This document shows positions 1 to 9,162 of a stretch of 31,512 nt of DNA, in pieces. The stretch is from assembly GCA_002314265.1 (NCBI GenBank), contig DCEW01000014.1:1-31512 (forward strand). The letters are read 5' to 3'. The notes beneath the pieces are model-generated. The model was given only the letters and a program-made list of their open reading frames with translations. It searched no databases and had not been told where the DNA came from. This DNA comes from Flavobacteriales bacterium UBA1820 (lineage in GTDB: Bacteria; Bacteroidota; Bacteroidia; Flavobacteriales; UBA1820). Numbering within the stretch: the first letter of the stretch is position 1; the number at the start of each line of letters is the position of its first letter. Made by a program: the position numbers and the translations under genes.

Positions 1-41
1 CTTGCCCGCCCAACGAGGTTTTGTCTTGCCTGCCTGTAAAG

Positions 42-578
42 TTACCGTTCGATTCCCTCGCGGCTCTCCACGCCTTTGCGGTAGTAATGTTTTACTTCGG
101 TCATCTCGGTTACCAAGTCGGCCGCGTCGATGAGCGCTTGGGGTGCATATCGCCCGGTAACGACTGCTTCTACATGCGTCCCGCGTCCCCTCAAGTCTTC
201 GATGATCTGCTGCACATCCAGCAAGCCGAAGTGCAGAGCGATGTTCAGCTCGTCGAGGATTACCAGATCGTAGGGTTTCCCCGTGAGAGCTTCCCGGCAG
301 CGGTCCCAACCTTCCCGCGCAGCCGCGCGGTCTTCTTCTTCGGCCGACCGGTCCAGAAAGCAGCCCCGTCCGAACTGTTCGGTGTGGATCCGGGGAAGGA
401 GCGATTCGATCCCGGTTTCGTGGTAGCGCATGCTCTTGACGAACTGTCCCACGAATACCCGCTTACCGGCCAGCGCCGCACGCAGGGCCAGGCCGAAGGC
501 TGCCGTGGTCTTGCCTTTCCCGTTGCCGGTATAGACATGCAGGTAGCCTTTTTCCATCGGGGAGTCCGGAGTTTCCAT
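42..578 (-). CDS. cobO: Cob(I)alamin / cob(I)yrinate adenosyltransferase, CobO/BtuR family
   Basis: This 178-residue protein should transfer the adenosyl group of ATP to the cobalt of a corrinoid, in the cytoplasm, to make adenosylcobalamin. The sequence shows a P-loop GNGKGKTT near residue 19, a Walker-B-like stretch VILDELN around residue 105, and the family's C-terminal pattern TGRYAPQALIDAADLVTEM. Length is normal for the family. The start at 578 lies 37 bases after the rfbB stop; an in-frame ATG at 557 (MEKGYLHVYTG) is an equally good start and would shorten the protein by seven residues. It is the last gene of the polysaccharide gene run within the window, yet it has no evident role in glycan synthesis, so its position is probably incidental read-through. 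The family call is secure; the exact corrinoid substrate is not. Confidence 0.93.
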   Translation of the reverse strand: METPDSPMEKGYLHVYTGNGKGKTTAAFGLALRAALAGKRVFVGQFVKSMRYHETGIESLLPRIHTEQFGRGCFLDRSAEEEDRAAAREGWDRCREALTGKPYDLVILDELNIALHFGLLDVQQIIEDLRGRGTHVEAVVTGRYAPQALIDAADLVTEMTEVKHYYRKGVESREGIER

Positions 579-615
579 AGGGTCGGATTTGTTTTTTTCC
601 GTGAGGAAGGATGGC

Positions 616-1761
616 TTATGCTTTCGCCCCGTACATCTTTCGGTAGTAGTTCTGATACTCTCCGCTGGTTACCTGGTCGAGCCACTCTTGGTTGTCCAAA
701 TACCAGCGAACCGTCTTTTCGATCCCCTCTTCGAATTGCAGGGAGGGCTCCCAGCCCAGTTCCCTCTGCAGTTTGGTCGAATCGATCGCATAGCGCAGGT
801 CGTGTCCAGCCCGGTCGGTCACGTAGGTGATCAGGTGTTCGCTCGTCCCCGGCGCATTCCCCAGCAAACGATCGACCGTGCGGATGAGCACGCGGATCAG
901 GTCGATGTTTTTCCACTCGTTAAAGCCCCCGATGTTGTACGTGTCGGCCGTTTTCCCCTGATGGAAGATCAGGTCGATGGCTCGTGCATGGTCTTCGACG
1001 TAGAGCCAGTCGCGCACATTTTCACCTTTCCCATAGACGGGCAGCGGCTTTCCATGGCGGATGTTGTTGATGAAAAGCGGGATGAGTTTTTCGGGGAACT
1101 GATACGGCCCGTAGTTGTTCGAACAGTTGGTAACCACCGTCGGCATGCCGTAGGTATCGTGAAAAGCCCGCACGAAATGGTCGGACGAGGCTTTCGAGGC
1201 CGAATATGGGCTGTGGGGCTGGTACGGGGTATCTTCGTAAAAGAACTTGTCCCCATAGGCCAGGTGATGCTGCGACGAGGAAGCTGTGGTGGTAAAAGGC
1301 GGCTTGATGCCTTCCGGATGGGTCAGTTCCAGCGCGCCGTAAACCTCGTCGGTCGAGATGTGGTAAAAACGCTTCCCCTGGTAGCCTTCCGGGAGAGATT
1401 CCCAGTAGAGTTTCGCTGCCTGGAGGAGGCTCAAGGTGCCCAGGACGTTCGTGCGGGCAAAGGTGAACGGATCCTTGATCGAGCGGTCCACGTGGCTTTC
1501 GGCCGCCAGGTGGATGATACCGTCGATACGGTGTTGCTGCAGCAGCGAGAGGATCGTTTCAAAATCGCAGATGTCGGCCTTTACGAACGTGTAGTTCGGG
1601 GCTTTTTCGATGTCTTTCAGGTTGGCCAGATTGCCGGCATAGGTCAGTTTGTCCAGGTTGACGATGTGGTAGTCGGGATATTTGTTGACAAACAGACGCA
1701 CCACGTGGGTGCCGATAAAACCGGCGCCTCCGGTGATGAGGATATGGCGATTTTCCTTCAT
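616..1761 (-). CDS. rfbB: dTDP-glucose 4,6-dehydratase (RmlB)
   Basis: The enzyme converts dTDP-glucose to dTDP-4-keto-6-deoxyglucose, the second step of dTDP-L-rhamnose synthesis, in the cytoplasm. The 381-residue protein has the NAD-binding TGGAGFIG motif near the N-terminus, the TDEVYG segment with active-site acid residues, the catalytic YSASK (YxxxK), and the NCSNNYGPYQFPEKLIP signature of the extended SDR dehydratases. I chose the ATG at 1761 (MKENRHIL) because it overlaps the rfbD stop as ATGA and places the Rossmann motif at the usual distance; an in-frame start 17 codons upstream would lie inside rfbD. It is the fourth of four adjacent rhamnose genes in the order rfbA-rfbC-rfbD-rfbB. 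The full set implies rhamnose, or a sugar derived from the keto intermediate, in the glycan. Confidence 0.97.
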   Translation of the reverse strand: MKENRHILITGGAGFIGTHVVRLFVNKYPDYHIVNLDKLTYAGNLANLKDIEKAPNYTFVKADICDFETILSLLQQHRIDGIIHLAAESHVDRSIKDPFTFARTNVLGTLSLLQAAKLYWESLPEGYQGKRFYHISTDEVYGALELTHPEGIKPPFTTTASSSQHHLAYGDKFFYEDTPYQPHSPYSASKASSDHFVRAFHDTYGMPTVVTNCSNNYGPYQFPEKLIPLFINNIRHGKPLPVYGKGENVRDWLYVEDHARAIDLIFHQGKTADTYNIGGFNEWKNIDLIRVLIRTVDRLLGNAPGTSEHLITYVTDRAGHDLRYAIDSTKLQRELGWEPSLQFEEGIEKTVRWYLDNQEWLDQVTSGEYQNYYRKMYGAKA

Positions 1762-2618
1762 TTCTCTTGTTGTTTGATCGTTTCCAGGCATCGTCGCAGC
1801 GAATCCTTCCACAGGGGGACGGGGATGCCTTCCTCTTGTATTTTTTCGTTCGAGAGTACGCTGTAGGCAGGTCTTGGGGCTACGGAGGGATATTCTTCCG
1901 TTCGGATGGATTTTACCGGAGTCTTCAGGCCGTACAGTTCAAAGATGGCCCGGGCAAAATCGTACCAACTAACCTCTCCCCGGTCCGTGTAATGATACCT
2001 TCGGAACCCTTTCGAGGGCTTTCCGGCCAACAGCAGGATGGCGCGGGCCAAATCTTCGGCATAGGTCGGCGACCCGATTTGGTCGCATACCACCGATACT
2101 TCGGGACGTTGTTTTCCGAGCCGGAGCATGGTTTTGACGAAGTTGTTCCCGAATTCCGAGTAGAGCCATGCCGTGCGGAGGATCGTCGCATCGCATCCCG
2201 AGGCCTCGAGTGCTTTTTCCCCTTCCCATTTGGTACGCCCGTAGACGCTGCGGGGATCCGGCACATCGTCTTCCTTCAGCGGACGGTTGCCCGTGCCGGG
2301 GAATACATAGTCGGTGGAGATGTGGATCACCCCGATGTGGTTTTCAACGGCAATCTGGGCCAGAACAGCCGGGCCGAAGGCGTTGATCCGCTCGGCGAGT
2401 TCCGGTTCGCTCTCCGCCCGATCTACCGCCGTATAGGCTGCGCAATTGACGATCAGGTCGATACCTTGTTCTTTTACCAGGCGGGAGACGTGCGCTTTGT
2501 CCGTAATGTCCACTTCGGGCATATCGGTGAAAAGATACTCGTATTGCGGATAGTCGGGGCTGATCTTTTGCAGCGAGCGCCCCAGTTGTCCGTTTGCGCC
2601 GGTTACCAATAATTTCAC
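1758..2618 (-). CDS. rfbD: dTDP-4-dehydrorhamnose reductase (RmlD)
   Basis: This is the last enzyme of dTDP-L-rhamnose synthesis; it reduces dTDP-4-keto-L-rhamnose with NAD(P)H. The 286-residue protein begins with the nucleotide-binding motif TGANGQLG, carries STDYVFPGTG, and has the catalytic YGRTK (YxxxK). The start I assign is GTG at 2618 (VKLLVTGANGQ), one base after the rfbC stop. The longer in-frame reading from 2753 would run deep into rfbC and adds residues unlike the family. An ATG 8 codons upstream of the GTG (MTTNRSTEV) is a less likely alternative because it overlaps rfbC. The stop overlaps the rfbB start by four bases, which suggests translational coupling. Confidence 0.95.
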   Translation of the reverse strand: MKLLVTGANGQLGRSLQKISPDYPQYEYLFTDMPEVDITDKAHVSRLVKEQGIDLIVNCAAYTAVDRAESEPELAERINAFGPAVLAQIAVENHIGVIHISTDYVFPGTGNRPLKEDDVPDPRSVYGRTKWEGEKALEASGCDATILRTAWLYSEFGNNFVKTMLRLGKQRPEVSVVCDQIGSPTYAEDLARAILLLAGKPSKGFRRYHYTDRGEVSWYDFARAIFELYGLKTPVKSIRTEEYPSVAPRPAYSVLSNEKIQEEGIPVPLWKDSLRRCLETIKQQEK

Positions 2619-2619
2619 T

Positions 2620-3189
2620 TCAGTAGAGCGGTTCGTTGTCATCGAAGCATTTGGCATGTTCCAACACCGGATGAAGCCGGTCTTTTTCCGAGAGGATCGC
2701 ATCGCCAGTCGGCACGTGCCAATCGATGCCCAGAGCGGGATCGTCGAAGGCAATGCCGGCTTCGCTTTGCGGAGCGTAAAAATTGTCGCACTTGTACGTA
2801 AAGACGGCCTGCGGGCTCAATACGGCAAATCCGTGCGCAAAACCGCGGGGGATGAACAGTTGCAGGTGATTTTCGTCCGAGAGTTCCACCGCCACGTGTC
2901 GTCCGAATGTAGGTGAACCCCTCCGGATGTCCACCGCTACGTCCAATACCCGTCCCGAAACGACGCTGACCAGTTTGGACTGCGCATGAGGGCTTTGCTG
3001 GAAGTGCAATCCCCGCACCACGCCATACGAAGAGCGGGAGAGGTTGTCCTGCACGAAACGGATAGGGCGGCCTACCGCCCGGTCGAAGACCTCCTGGTTG
3101 TAACTTTCCAGAAAATATCCCCGTGCATCCTCGAATACTCGGGGACGCAGCACCAGTACGTCTTTTATGTCGGTTTCGATGATCTCCAT
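2620..3189 (-). CDS. rfbC: dTDP-4-dehydrorhamnose 3,5-epimerase (RmlC)
   Basis: The enzyme epimerises dTDP-4-keto-6-deoxyglucose at C3 and C5, giving dTDP-4-keto-L-rhamnose. The 189-residue protein shows the cupin core of the family: RGLHFQ with the catalytic histidine, VVSGRVLDVAVDIRRGSPTFG, IPRGFAHGFAVLS, and FTYKCDNFY carrying the family tyrosine. I set the start at the ATG at 3189 (MEIIETDIKDVLVL), 13 bases after the rfbA stop; the open frame continues upstream but runs into rfbA and encodes no family sequence. Length matches the usual 180-190 residues. Confidence 0.97.
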   Translation of the reverse strand: MEIIETDIKDVLVLRPRVFEDARGYFLESYNQEVFDRAVGRPIRFVQDNLSRSSYGVVRGLHFQQSPHAQSKLVSVVSGRVLDVAVDIRRGSPTFGRHVAVELSDENHLQLFIPRGFAHGFAVLSPQAVFTYKCDNFYAPQSEAGIAFDDPALGIDWHVPTGDAILSEKDRLHPVLEHAKCFDDNEPLY

Positions 3190-3202
3190 GGCTTTCGTCG
3201 GA

Positions 3203-4078
3203 TTATTTTTCGGCCAGATCGAGCAGGTATCGTCCATAGCTGTTTTTGGCCATCGGTGCAACGGCCTCGCGCAGGGCTTCGCGCGAGATCCATCCTTGGT
3301 TGTAGGCGATCTCCTCGAGGCAGGCGATCTTGAGGCCTTGTCGTTTTTCGATCGTTTCTACGAAAGTCGAAGCCTCCGACAGGCTGTCGAACGTGCCGGT
3401 ATCCAGCCATGCGAACCCGCGTCCCAGCAGTTGCACTTTCAGTTGCCCGTCCTGCAGGAAGGCTTGGTTTACGCTCGTGATTTCGAGCTCTCCCCGCGCC
3501 GAGGGCTTTACCTGTTCGGCAACTTTTACCACCCGGTTGGGATAAAAGTAAAGGCCTACCACGGCATAATTCGATTTGGGGTGTTCGGGTTTCTCCTCGA
3601 TGGATACAGCGTTGCCGCTTTGGTCGAATTCCACTACGCCGTATCGCTGCGGGTCCGATACGTAGTAGCCGAATACGGTAGCTTTCTGCTGGTCTTCGGC
3701 GGTGCGGACCGCCTCGCGGAGCATGGCGGAGAAACTTTGCCCGTGAAAGAGGTTGTCGCCCAGGATCAGGCATACGCTGTCGTTGCCGATAAATTCGCGT
3801 CCGATCAGAAAAGCCTGTGCCAGACCTTCAGGGGCGGGTTGTACGGCGTATTCCAACTGCAAACCCAGCGAGTGCCCGTCTCCCAACAAACGGCGGAATG
3901 CAGCCTGGTCTTCCGGTGTGGTGATGATCAAAATTTCCCGGATGCCGCAGAGCATCAGTACCGACAGGGGGTAGTAGATCATCGGTTTGTCGAAAACGGG
4001 CAACAGTTGTTTGCTGACCCCTTTGGTGATGGGGTACAGGCGGGTGCCGCTGCCTCCGGCCAGGACGATTCCTTTCAT
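3203..4078 (-). CDS. rfbA: Glucose-1-phosphate thymidylyltransferase (RmlA)
   Basis: This enzyme couples dTTP and glucose-1-phosphate to dTDP-glucose and is the first step, and usual feedback-controlled step, of the rhamnose pathway. The 291-residue protein has the nucleotidyltransferase signature [19 protein letters not shown] at residues 8-26, followed by [14 protein letters not shown], and ILGDNLFHG and [13 protein letters not shown] farther on, all typical of short RmlA enzymes. The ATG at 4078 places the signature correctly. It is separated from the upstream glycosyltransferase by 54 bases in which I see no TAnnTTTG box, so it most likely shares the long transcript. Confidence 0.98.
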   Translation of the reverse strand: MKGIVLAGGSGTRLYPITKGVSKQLLPVFDKPMIYYPLSVLMLCGIREILIITTPEDQAAFRRLLGDGHSLGLQLEYAVQPAPEGLAQAFLIGREFIGNDSVCLILGDNLFHGQSFSAMLREAVRTAEDQQKATVFGYYVSDPQRYGVVEFDQSGNAVSIEEKPEHPKSNYAVVGLYFYPNRVVKVAEQVKPSARGELEITSVNQAFLQDGQLKVQLLGRGFAWLDTGTFDSLSEASTFVETIEKRQGLKIACLEEIAYNQGWISREALREAVAPMAKNSYGRYLLDLAEK

Positions 4079-4132
4079 GGCAAAAATTTTCCGTAAAACT
4101 AATGTTTTATCCCGGGATATGCAAAGCGGCGT

Positions 4133-5341
4133 TCAGTGGTTCATGCTTTCCAAGAAGGAGCAAAAACGTGTCATTTGTTTGTCAAAGTTAAAGTCGTTTT
4201 CGCAGACCTTCCCCTCACGGCGGATCATTCGGTCGTATTCTTCCGGAGACATCCCGCAAAGAATCCGGATATTTTTCTCCAGTGCTGGGTAGTCCGAAGG
4301 GGTTGAGGTCAGTCCGATCCCGTATTTTTCCACGATCTGAGCCCCTTCTCCTCCGCCACAAAACAAGATAGGAACCTGTGCAGCGGCCAAGTCGAATATC
4401 TTGGACGGAACGGCTCCTTTTATGGCTGTGGTCAGCGGAACGATAGAGGCATGATACCGAGGTAGAATGGCTGCCAATTCTTTTTTGGGCAGAGTTCCAT
4501 GCAAATGAATATTTGAACGGGGATGTTCTTTCAGGAATGTTTCTATTTCGTCGGCTTGGTTTCCGGAGCCGTACAAGTGAAACTGGCATCCGAGTGCGGC
4601 AAAATCGATGTGCTGCACGATGGAAAGTATATCTTGGGCAATGCCCAACAGTCCGGCATAGACGATCTGGAATCCTTCGGTGCGGGGAGCTTTTTCTGTT
4701 GAAGACGGCCCGGAGAGCCCCCGTTGCAGATTCCGATAGAGGAAGCAGGGTTTCTTCTCTCCGCCAATGGCTTTTATGTGGTCCAAAATTTCTTGCGATT
4801 GTCCGCAGATGGCATCAGCATGGCAGTACATGCTTTTTTCCACTCGGCATAGTATCTTGTGCATACGGCTTCCGGCACGTACGGCACCCAATTCTACGGC
4901 GGAGAGAGGCCACAGGTCGGAAATGTTCAAAATAGTTTTCCGACGGTACAGTCCTTTTAACAGGATCATGGCCGACCAAGCACTGACAATGGGAGGAGAT
5001 TGGACGATTACCCGATCGTACGAGCGGATTTTTTTGATCCGGAGTCCGAATAACCACAGCATCACTCCGAAGGACACCATGCTGATGGCGCGAGGGAGTG
5101 TTTTTTTTGAGTTCGAAGGGTAATGGATATACCGGTAGATGTCGATCCCGTTTATTTTCTCGTGCAGGAAAAATTTTCCTTTGTAAGCATCGAATATCCG
5201 GGCTTTCGGATAGTTGGGCATACAAGTCAATACATCTACCTGACAGCCTTTTTCTTTCAGCCCTTCGGCCAGATTGGTGATCCGTACGGGAGCGGCACCT
5301 ATCTCGGGATAGTACGAACAGGATACGACCAGAATCTTCAT
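4133..5341 (-). CDS. Glycosyltransferase, GT4 family, WbuB/WcaI-like
   Basis: This 402-residue GT-B fold protein probably adds one sugar to the undecaprenyl-linked repeat unit at the inner face of the membrane. The N-terminus (MKILVVSCSYYPEIGAAPVR) and the stretch NISDLWPLSAVELGA are like the WbuB/WcaI group, several of which transfer N-acetylated amino sugars. The C-terminal nucleotide-binding half has PSKIFDLAAAQVPILFCGGGEGAQIV. A hydrophobic stretch around residues 85-100 (MVSFGVMLWLFGLRI) may give membrane contact. The start ATG overlaps the stop of the heparinase-like gene (ATGA), tying it to the heparinase/oxidoreductase/CapK set. Donor and acceptor cannot be read from the sequence. Confidence 0.88.
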   Translation of the reverse strand: MKILVVSCSYYPEIGAAPVRITNLAEGLKEKGCQVDVLTCMPNYPKARIFDAYKGKFFLHEKINGIDIYRYIHYPSNSKKTLPRAISMVSFGVMLWLFGLRIKKIRSYDRVIVQSPPIVSAWSAMILLKGLYRRKTILNISDLWPLSAVELGAVRAGSRMHKILCRVEKSMYCHADAICGQSQEILDHIKAIGGEKKPCFLYRNLQRGLSGPSSTEKAPRTEGFQIVYAGLLGIAQDILSIVQHIDFAALGCQFHLYGSGNQADEIETFLKEHPRSNIHLHGTLPKKELAAILPRYHASIVPLTTAIKGAVPSKIFDLAAAQVPILFCGGGEGAQIVEKYGIGLTSTPSDYPALEKNIRILCGMSPEEYDRMIRREGKVCENDFNFDKQMTRFCSFLESMNH

Positions 5342-6924
5342 AGTATTTCGATATGAGTTTTCAAGGTATCCGAAAATCGGATCCGGATTTTTTTTATCTC
5401 AATAAATTCATTGTACTTTCTGGAAATGCGTTCCGGGACGATTTCTATTTTTTCGGTTCCCCGTATCACGATGCGTGTCCGTTCATTTTGCAGAACATTG
5501 CCTTCGAGAATGAAATCCGGACTTAAGTTCAGAATGGCGATGTGTTCCCGTGCATGGGGGTCAAAAATGCGATCCGTTACCTCGATGCCCGCCGGGGCAA
5601 AATGCCATTCCCTGCGGTGAACGATACCCATCGGGCGATATCCGTTATGCCGGGCGATGATCTCTTCAGGGGTATCTTTTTCTATTTTTACCTCGGTTTT
5701 GCGTCCGACGCGGAATCCTCCCCATACGTCCGACGAATTTTTTCCCGCTACGATAACCGTATTGTGTGCTTGGGTAGAACGTTCGTAGTGTCTCCGCTGG
5801 TTTTTTTCGTATGTAGAGATACCTGTGTCGCATATCGTATCGCATCCATCGACCCTCAGGACAAAGTTGAAGGTATCTGCGTGAGCGTGTCCTGGGATAT
5901 AAGACGGACCGATGCGGCCGATATCGACGAAGCATTCGTACCGGGGGTGGACGATCTTTCGGTATCCGGAACTACTCAAGAAACTGGTAGAAGCCGGGAT
6001 GCCGAGACGGTCGGCATAATCGTCCAATTGCAAGTCCGTATAAGAGATTCCCTCGGCAGAATCGTTCAAAAGGGGGAATGTCCCGTCAGCAAAACGCACA
6101 TGATTCATCCATCCCCGCATCTGTGATGCTTTTTCCCGCAAAAAATGCAACAGGTCTCCTGTGCCGGGCAAAGAATCGGAATATATTTGCACCATGTGGA
6201 TACAGTCCAACAAGCGCCCGAGCAAAATGCGATGGTACATTGGGCTGAGTTCGAAATGTCCCCCATCTTCCAATACTTGCTCGTTCAGTTCGTCGGTTAC
6301 GATCTTCCGCCCTTTTCCAAACCACTTCTTGTTTGAAAAATACAAGCCTCCTATCACCAACGAGAAACCATCCTCCAGCAAATGATTTCCCAGCAGGTGG
6401 TATTCCAAACTCTCGTTGAGTATCCGATACTGGGCAAACAAGGAGTCATGAATGCGGGATCGGAGCATCTCGTCGATCCCTCCCCTTTCGGTCAGCAGAA
6501 ATTTTATCCAGTTGATGCTTCTTAATGCAATCGGGTAAGGTTCATATCCGCAAAAGTTGACAGGGGCCTCCGCAATAAAACGCTCGATCCATTTCAAAGC
6601 TTCTTTTTCATCGAGCTGCTCCTGCAGCAGGTAGTCCATATAGTTGAGGTTGTATGCCCACAATCTTCCGTGGGAAAGATCGTTCCATCCTTGAAATTTT
6701 CCAGGGATGTTCAAAAAGACGAAAGTGTCGTCCCGGAAAAGACTCTTGGTTGGGGCAATGAACCGCGTTATGGGGGCTCTCCGAGAGACAAGGGGAGCCC
6801 GGCACATACGTTTCCCCTTTATGGAGGGATCCCACAGGCGCCTGCGCAGACGATACCATACCTGGTAGTATATCTGGCGGAATTTCAAGTCCCGCAACGT
6901 ATAGAAATACCGGGGGATGTTCAC
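5338..6924 (-). CDS. Heparinase II/III family protein (alginate-lyase-like polysaccharide lyase fold)
   Basis: Members of this family cleave uronic-acid-containing polysaccharides by beta-elimination. The 528-residue protein has an N-terminal all-helical region (about residues 60-300, with LLGNHLLEDGFSLVIGGLYF) and a C-terminal heparinase II/III domain with PGHAHADTFNFVL, CDTGISTYEKNQRRHYERS and TQAHNTVIV, which contain the histidines and tyrosine expected at the active site. The start is GTG at 6924, eight bases after the stop of the oxidoreductase; the next in-frame ATG is about 40 codons later. The N-terminus (MNIPRYFYTLRDLKF) is basic and lacks a hydrophobic signal peptide, so I infer a cytoplasmic or membrane-face location, unlike secreted degradative lyases. 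It sits in a biosynthetic locus, not a utilisation locus. Its product or trimming role is unknown. Confidence 0.88.
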   Translation of the reverse strand: MNIPRYFYTLRDLKFRQIYYQVWYRLRRRLWDPSIKGKRMCRAPLVSRRAPITRFIAPTKSLFRDDTFVFLNIPGKFQGWNDLSHGRLWAYNLNYMDYLLQEQLDEKEALKWIERFIAEAPVNFCGYEPYPIALRSINWIKFLLTERGGIDEMLRSRIHDSLFAQYRILNESLEYHLLGNHLLEDGFSLVIGGLYFSNKKWFGKGRKIVTDELNEQVLEDGGHFELSPMYHRILLGRLLDCIHMVQIYSDSLPGTGDLLHFLREKASQMRGWMNHVRFADGTFPLLNDSAEGISYTDLQLDDYADRLGIPASTSFLSSSGYRKIVHPRYECFVDIGRIGPSYIPGHAHADTFNFVLRVDGCDTICDTGISTYEKNQRRHYERSTQAHNTVIVAGKNSSDVWGGFRVGRKTEVKIEKDTPEEIIARHNGYRPMGIVHRREWHFAPAGIEVTDRIFDPHAREHIAILNLSPDFILEGNVLQNERTRIVIRGTEKIEIVPERISRKYNEFIEIKKIRIRFSDTLKTHIEIL

Positions 6925-6932
6925 AGTGAGGA

Positions 6933-9056
6933 TTATTCGATCTCAATCCAACAGTTTCCTTTCAACGACTCGATGGCAGCGAACGAAGCCTGGGTGACGT
7001 TGATGACCTGCTCAAAGGGGATAATTGGGGCGCCTCCATGTGCCGCAAAATGTGCCAGTGCGGCAAACTGGGCGTTATGCCCTTTGTCTTGCCGTGTCTT
7101 CATTCCGGAAAATCCTTTTACTCCGTAACCTTTCAACGATCTCCAGTTGTCGATCACCAGGGTTTTTTCCTGTGCGTAGGCTTCGATGCGTTCTTTGGCG
7201 TAGGATTTGCTTCCATTGGAAAAGTAATTGATCACGGCATTGGATCCGTTTTCAAACCGAAGAAGGATCGAAGCATTGTCTGTGTTTTCTTCCGGATCGA
7301 GTCCCATGGCATTCATGCACACGGCTGTGATTCGGCTTCCGGCCAGATAGGAGCATAGATCCATGTAATGGCAAGCTTCTCCCACGATACGGCCTCCTCC
7401 TATTTCCAGATCATGTACCCACACATTGGCCGGAATGAATCCGGCATTCATCGTGGCTACGATGTTTTTCGGCCCTTCACCCAGCAGGTGTTTCATTTTT
7501 ACGGCCAAAGGAGAGAACCGGCGGTTGAACCCTACGACAACCGAATATTTCCCTTCATTTTCGTTATAAGCCTTGACAATGTCGTCCATTTGGGTGCGGT
7601 TGAGCGCCAAAGGTTTTTCGACGAACACGTGTTTCCCTGCGCGAAGCGCTTCTACAGCCATCGGCGCATGAAGATTGTGTCGGGTGGTGATCACCACGGT
7701 GCTTATATCCGGATCCTGAAGCAGTTCCCGATAATCGGAAGTGGCAAAAGGTACATCCGATTTTTTGGCCAATATTTTGGCCGACAGTCCGGATGCACTG
7801 GCCAGGTATTTGACATCCGCTCCGGCCTTTTTCAAGGCCGGAAGGATCGTGGATGAAGCGAAATTGCCTGCTCCGATGATCCCCAATGCTCGGCCTGTCG
7901 TTTGGTAATCGTGCGAGGATACCACACGGACGGTTCGGGTTTCCGAGGAATCTTCCGGAAAGATCAGAAGGGAGGCAATGCTGCCGGCTTTGCGCATGTC
8001 GCCATAGATCTCTTGATACTGTTCCAAGGGGACCCGCTCGGTGATCAAAGGATCCACATGCAATTGGCCGCTGGAGAGAGCTTGGAGGATAGCTTGGAAG
8101 TTCCGTTTTTCCGTCCAGCGGACGTATCCGATCGGGTAGTCGTTGCCTCGTTGTTCATAATTTTCATCGTAACGTCCAGCCCCGTATGAGCAGGATACCT
8201 GAAACGAGAGTTCCTTCTCGTAAAAATCCGAACGCATGATGTCCAGCCCAATGACACCGATCAGAACGATCCGCCCTTTCTTGCGGCTCATTTGTGCCGC
8301 TTGATGGATGATTTCGTTGCTTTTGGACGAGGCGGTGATCAGTACCCCATCCGCCCCGACCCCTTCGGTGAGGTCTTCGACAAATTTGACTGGATCGGTT
8401 CCTTCTGCAGGATTAATGGCGATGACCCCCATTTCAGCAGCCATCTTCACTTTTTGTCGGTCGAAATCTATGCCGACTACCCGGCAACCGTTGGCGCGTA
8501 GCAATTGGCAGGCAACCAGCCCGATCAGCCCCAAACCTGTTACGACGATCGTTTCTCCCAAGGTTGGATTGAGCAAACGGATACCCTGAAGTCCAATGGA
8601 TCCGATCACGGTAAAGGCAGCCTGGTCGTCGCTGACATTGTCCGGGATTTTTGCCACCAGATTTTCCGGTACGCATACGTATTGGGCGTGATTTCCATTG
8701 GAGGCGACACGGTCGCCTACTTTTAGGCCGACGACTCCTTTCCCTACGGCTACAACCCGTCCGACGTTGCAGTATCCCAGCGGAAGGGGATGTCCCAGTT
8801 TGTTGAATACGGCTTCCAAGGTAGGCATCAGCCCGTCGGTTTTTATCTTGTCGAGCACTTGTTTTACTTTGTCCGGTTGCTGACGAGCTTTTTCGATGAG
8901 GTTGGCTTTGCCAAATTCCACAAGCATTCGCTCGGTCCCCAACGATACCAGAGTCCGGGTTGTCTTGATCAGGACACAACCTGTTTTTACCAGGGGAGTG
9001 GGGACTTCTTCGAGTATCGTAGCGCCGTTTTTAAGGTCTTGTATGATTTGTTTCAT
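6933..9056 (-). CDS. Bi-domain oxidoreductase: zinc-type alcohol dehydrogenase fused to Gfo/Idh/MocA dehydrogenase
   Basis: The 707-residue protein fuses two NAD(P)-dependent modules. The N-terminal half is a medium-chain alcohol-dehydrogenase-like domain, with the GroES-like part containing GHPLPLGYCNVGRVVAVGKGV and a Rossmann motif TGLGLIGLVACQLL. The C-terminal half, from about residue 390, is a Gfo/Idh/MocA domain with GIIGAGNFASSTILPALK, the family's EKPLAL motif, and GGGRIVGEACHYMDL. I chose the ATG at 9056 (MKQIIQDLKNGATILEEVP), the family's usual beginning; the frame stays open to 9182 but the extra residues look non-coding and overlap the CapK-like gene. The enzyme presumably oxidises or reduces a sugar or sugar nucleotide; no substrate has been worked out from the sequence. 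Fusions of this type commonly neighbour heparinase-like proteins in surface polysaccharide loci. Confidence 0.9.
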   Translation of the reverse strand: MKQIIQDLKNGATILEEVPTPLVKTGCVLIKTTRTLVSLGTERMLVEFGKANLIEKARQQPDKVKQVLDKIKTDGLMPTLEAVFNKLGHPLPLGYCNVGRVVAVGKGVVGLKVGDRVASNGNHAQYVCVPENLVAKIPDNVSDDQAAFTVIGSIGLQGIRLLNPTLGETIVVTGLGLIGLVACQLLRANGCRVVGIDFDRQKVKMAAEMGVIAINPAEGTDPVKFVEDLTEGVGADGVLITASSKSNEIIHQAAQMSRKKGRIVLIGVIGLDIMRSDFYEKELSFQVSCSYGAGRYDENYEQRGNDYPIGYVRWTEKRNFQAILQALSSGQLHVDPLITERVPLEQYQEIYGDMRKAGSIASLLIFPEDSSETRTVRVVSSHDYQTTGRALGIIGAGNFASSTILPALKKAGADVKYLASASGLSAKILAKKSDVPFATSDYRELLQDPDISTVVITTRHNLHAPMAVEALRAGKHVFVEKPLALNRTQMDDIVKAYNENEGKYSVVVGFNRRFSPLAVKMKHLLGEGPKNIVATMNAGFIPANVWVHDLEIGGGRIVGEACHYMDLCSYLAGSRITAVCMNAMGLDPEENTDNASILLRFENGSNAVINYFSNGSKSYAKERIEAYAQEKTLVIDNWRSLKGYGVKGFSGMKTRQDKGHNAQFAALAHFAAHGGAPIIPFEQVINVTQASFAAIESLKGNCWIEIE

Positions 9057-9162
9057 CGTGGGGGTGCTGGTTTTATTTTGCCCTAAGTTAGAGCTTTTTT
9101 CTGATTCTTTATCGTATGGGATGGCTTTTTTCAAAAAGTACCGGAGGGAGTAATGTGCAATT

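Noticed and set aside
589..1866. Long plus-strand open frame of 425 codons opposite rfbB
   Set aside because: It is antisense to a gene with full family motifs, its translation has no recognisable domain, and such frames are common opposite GC-rich genes.
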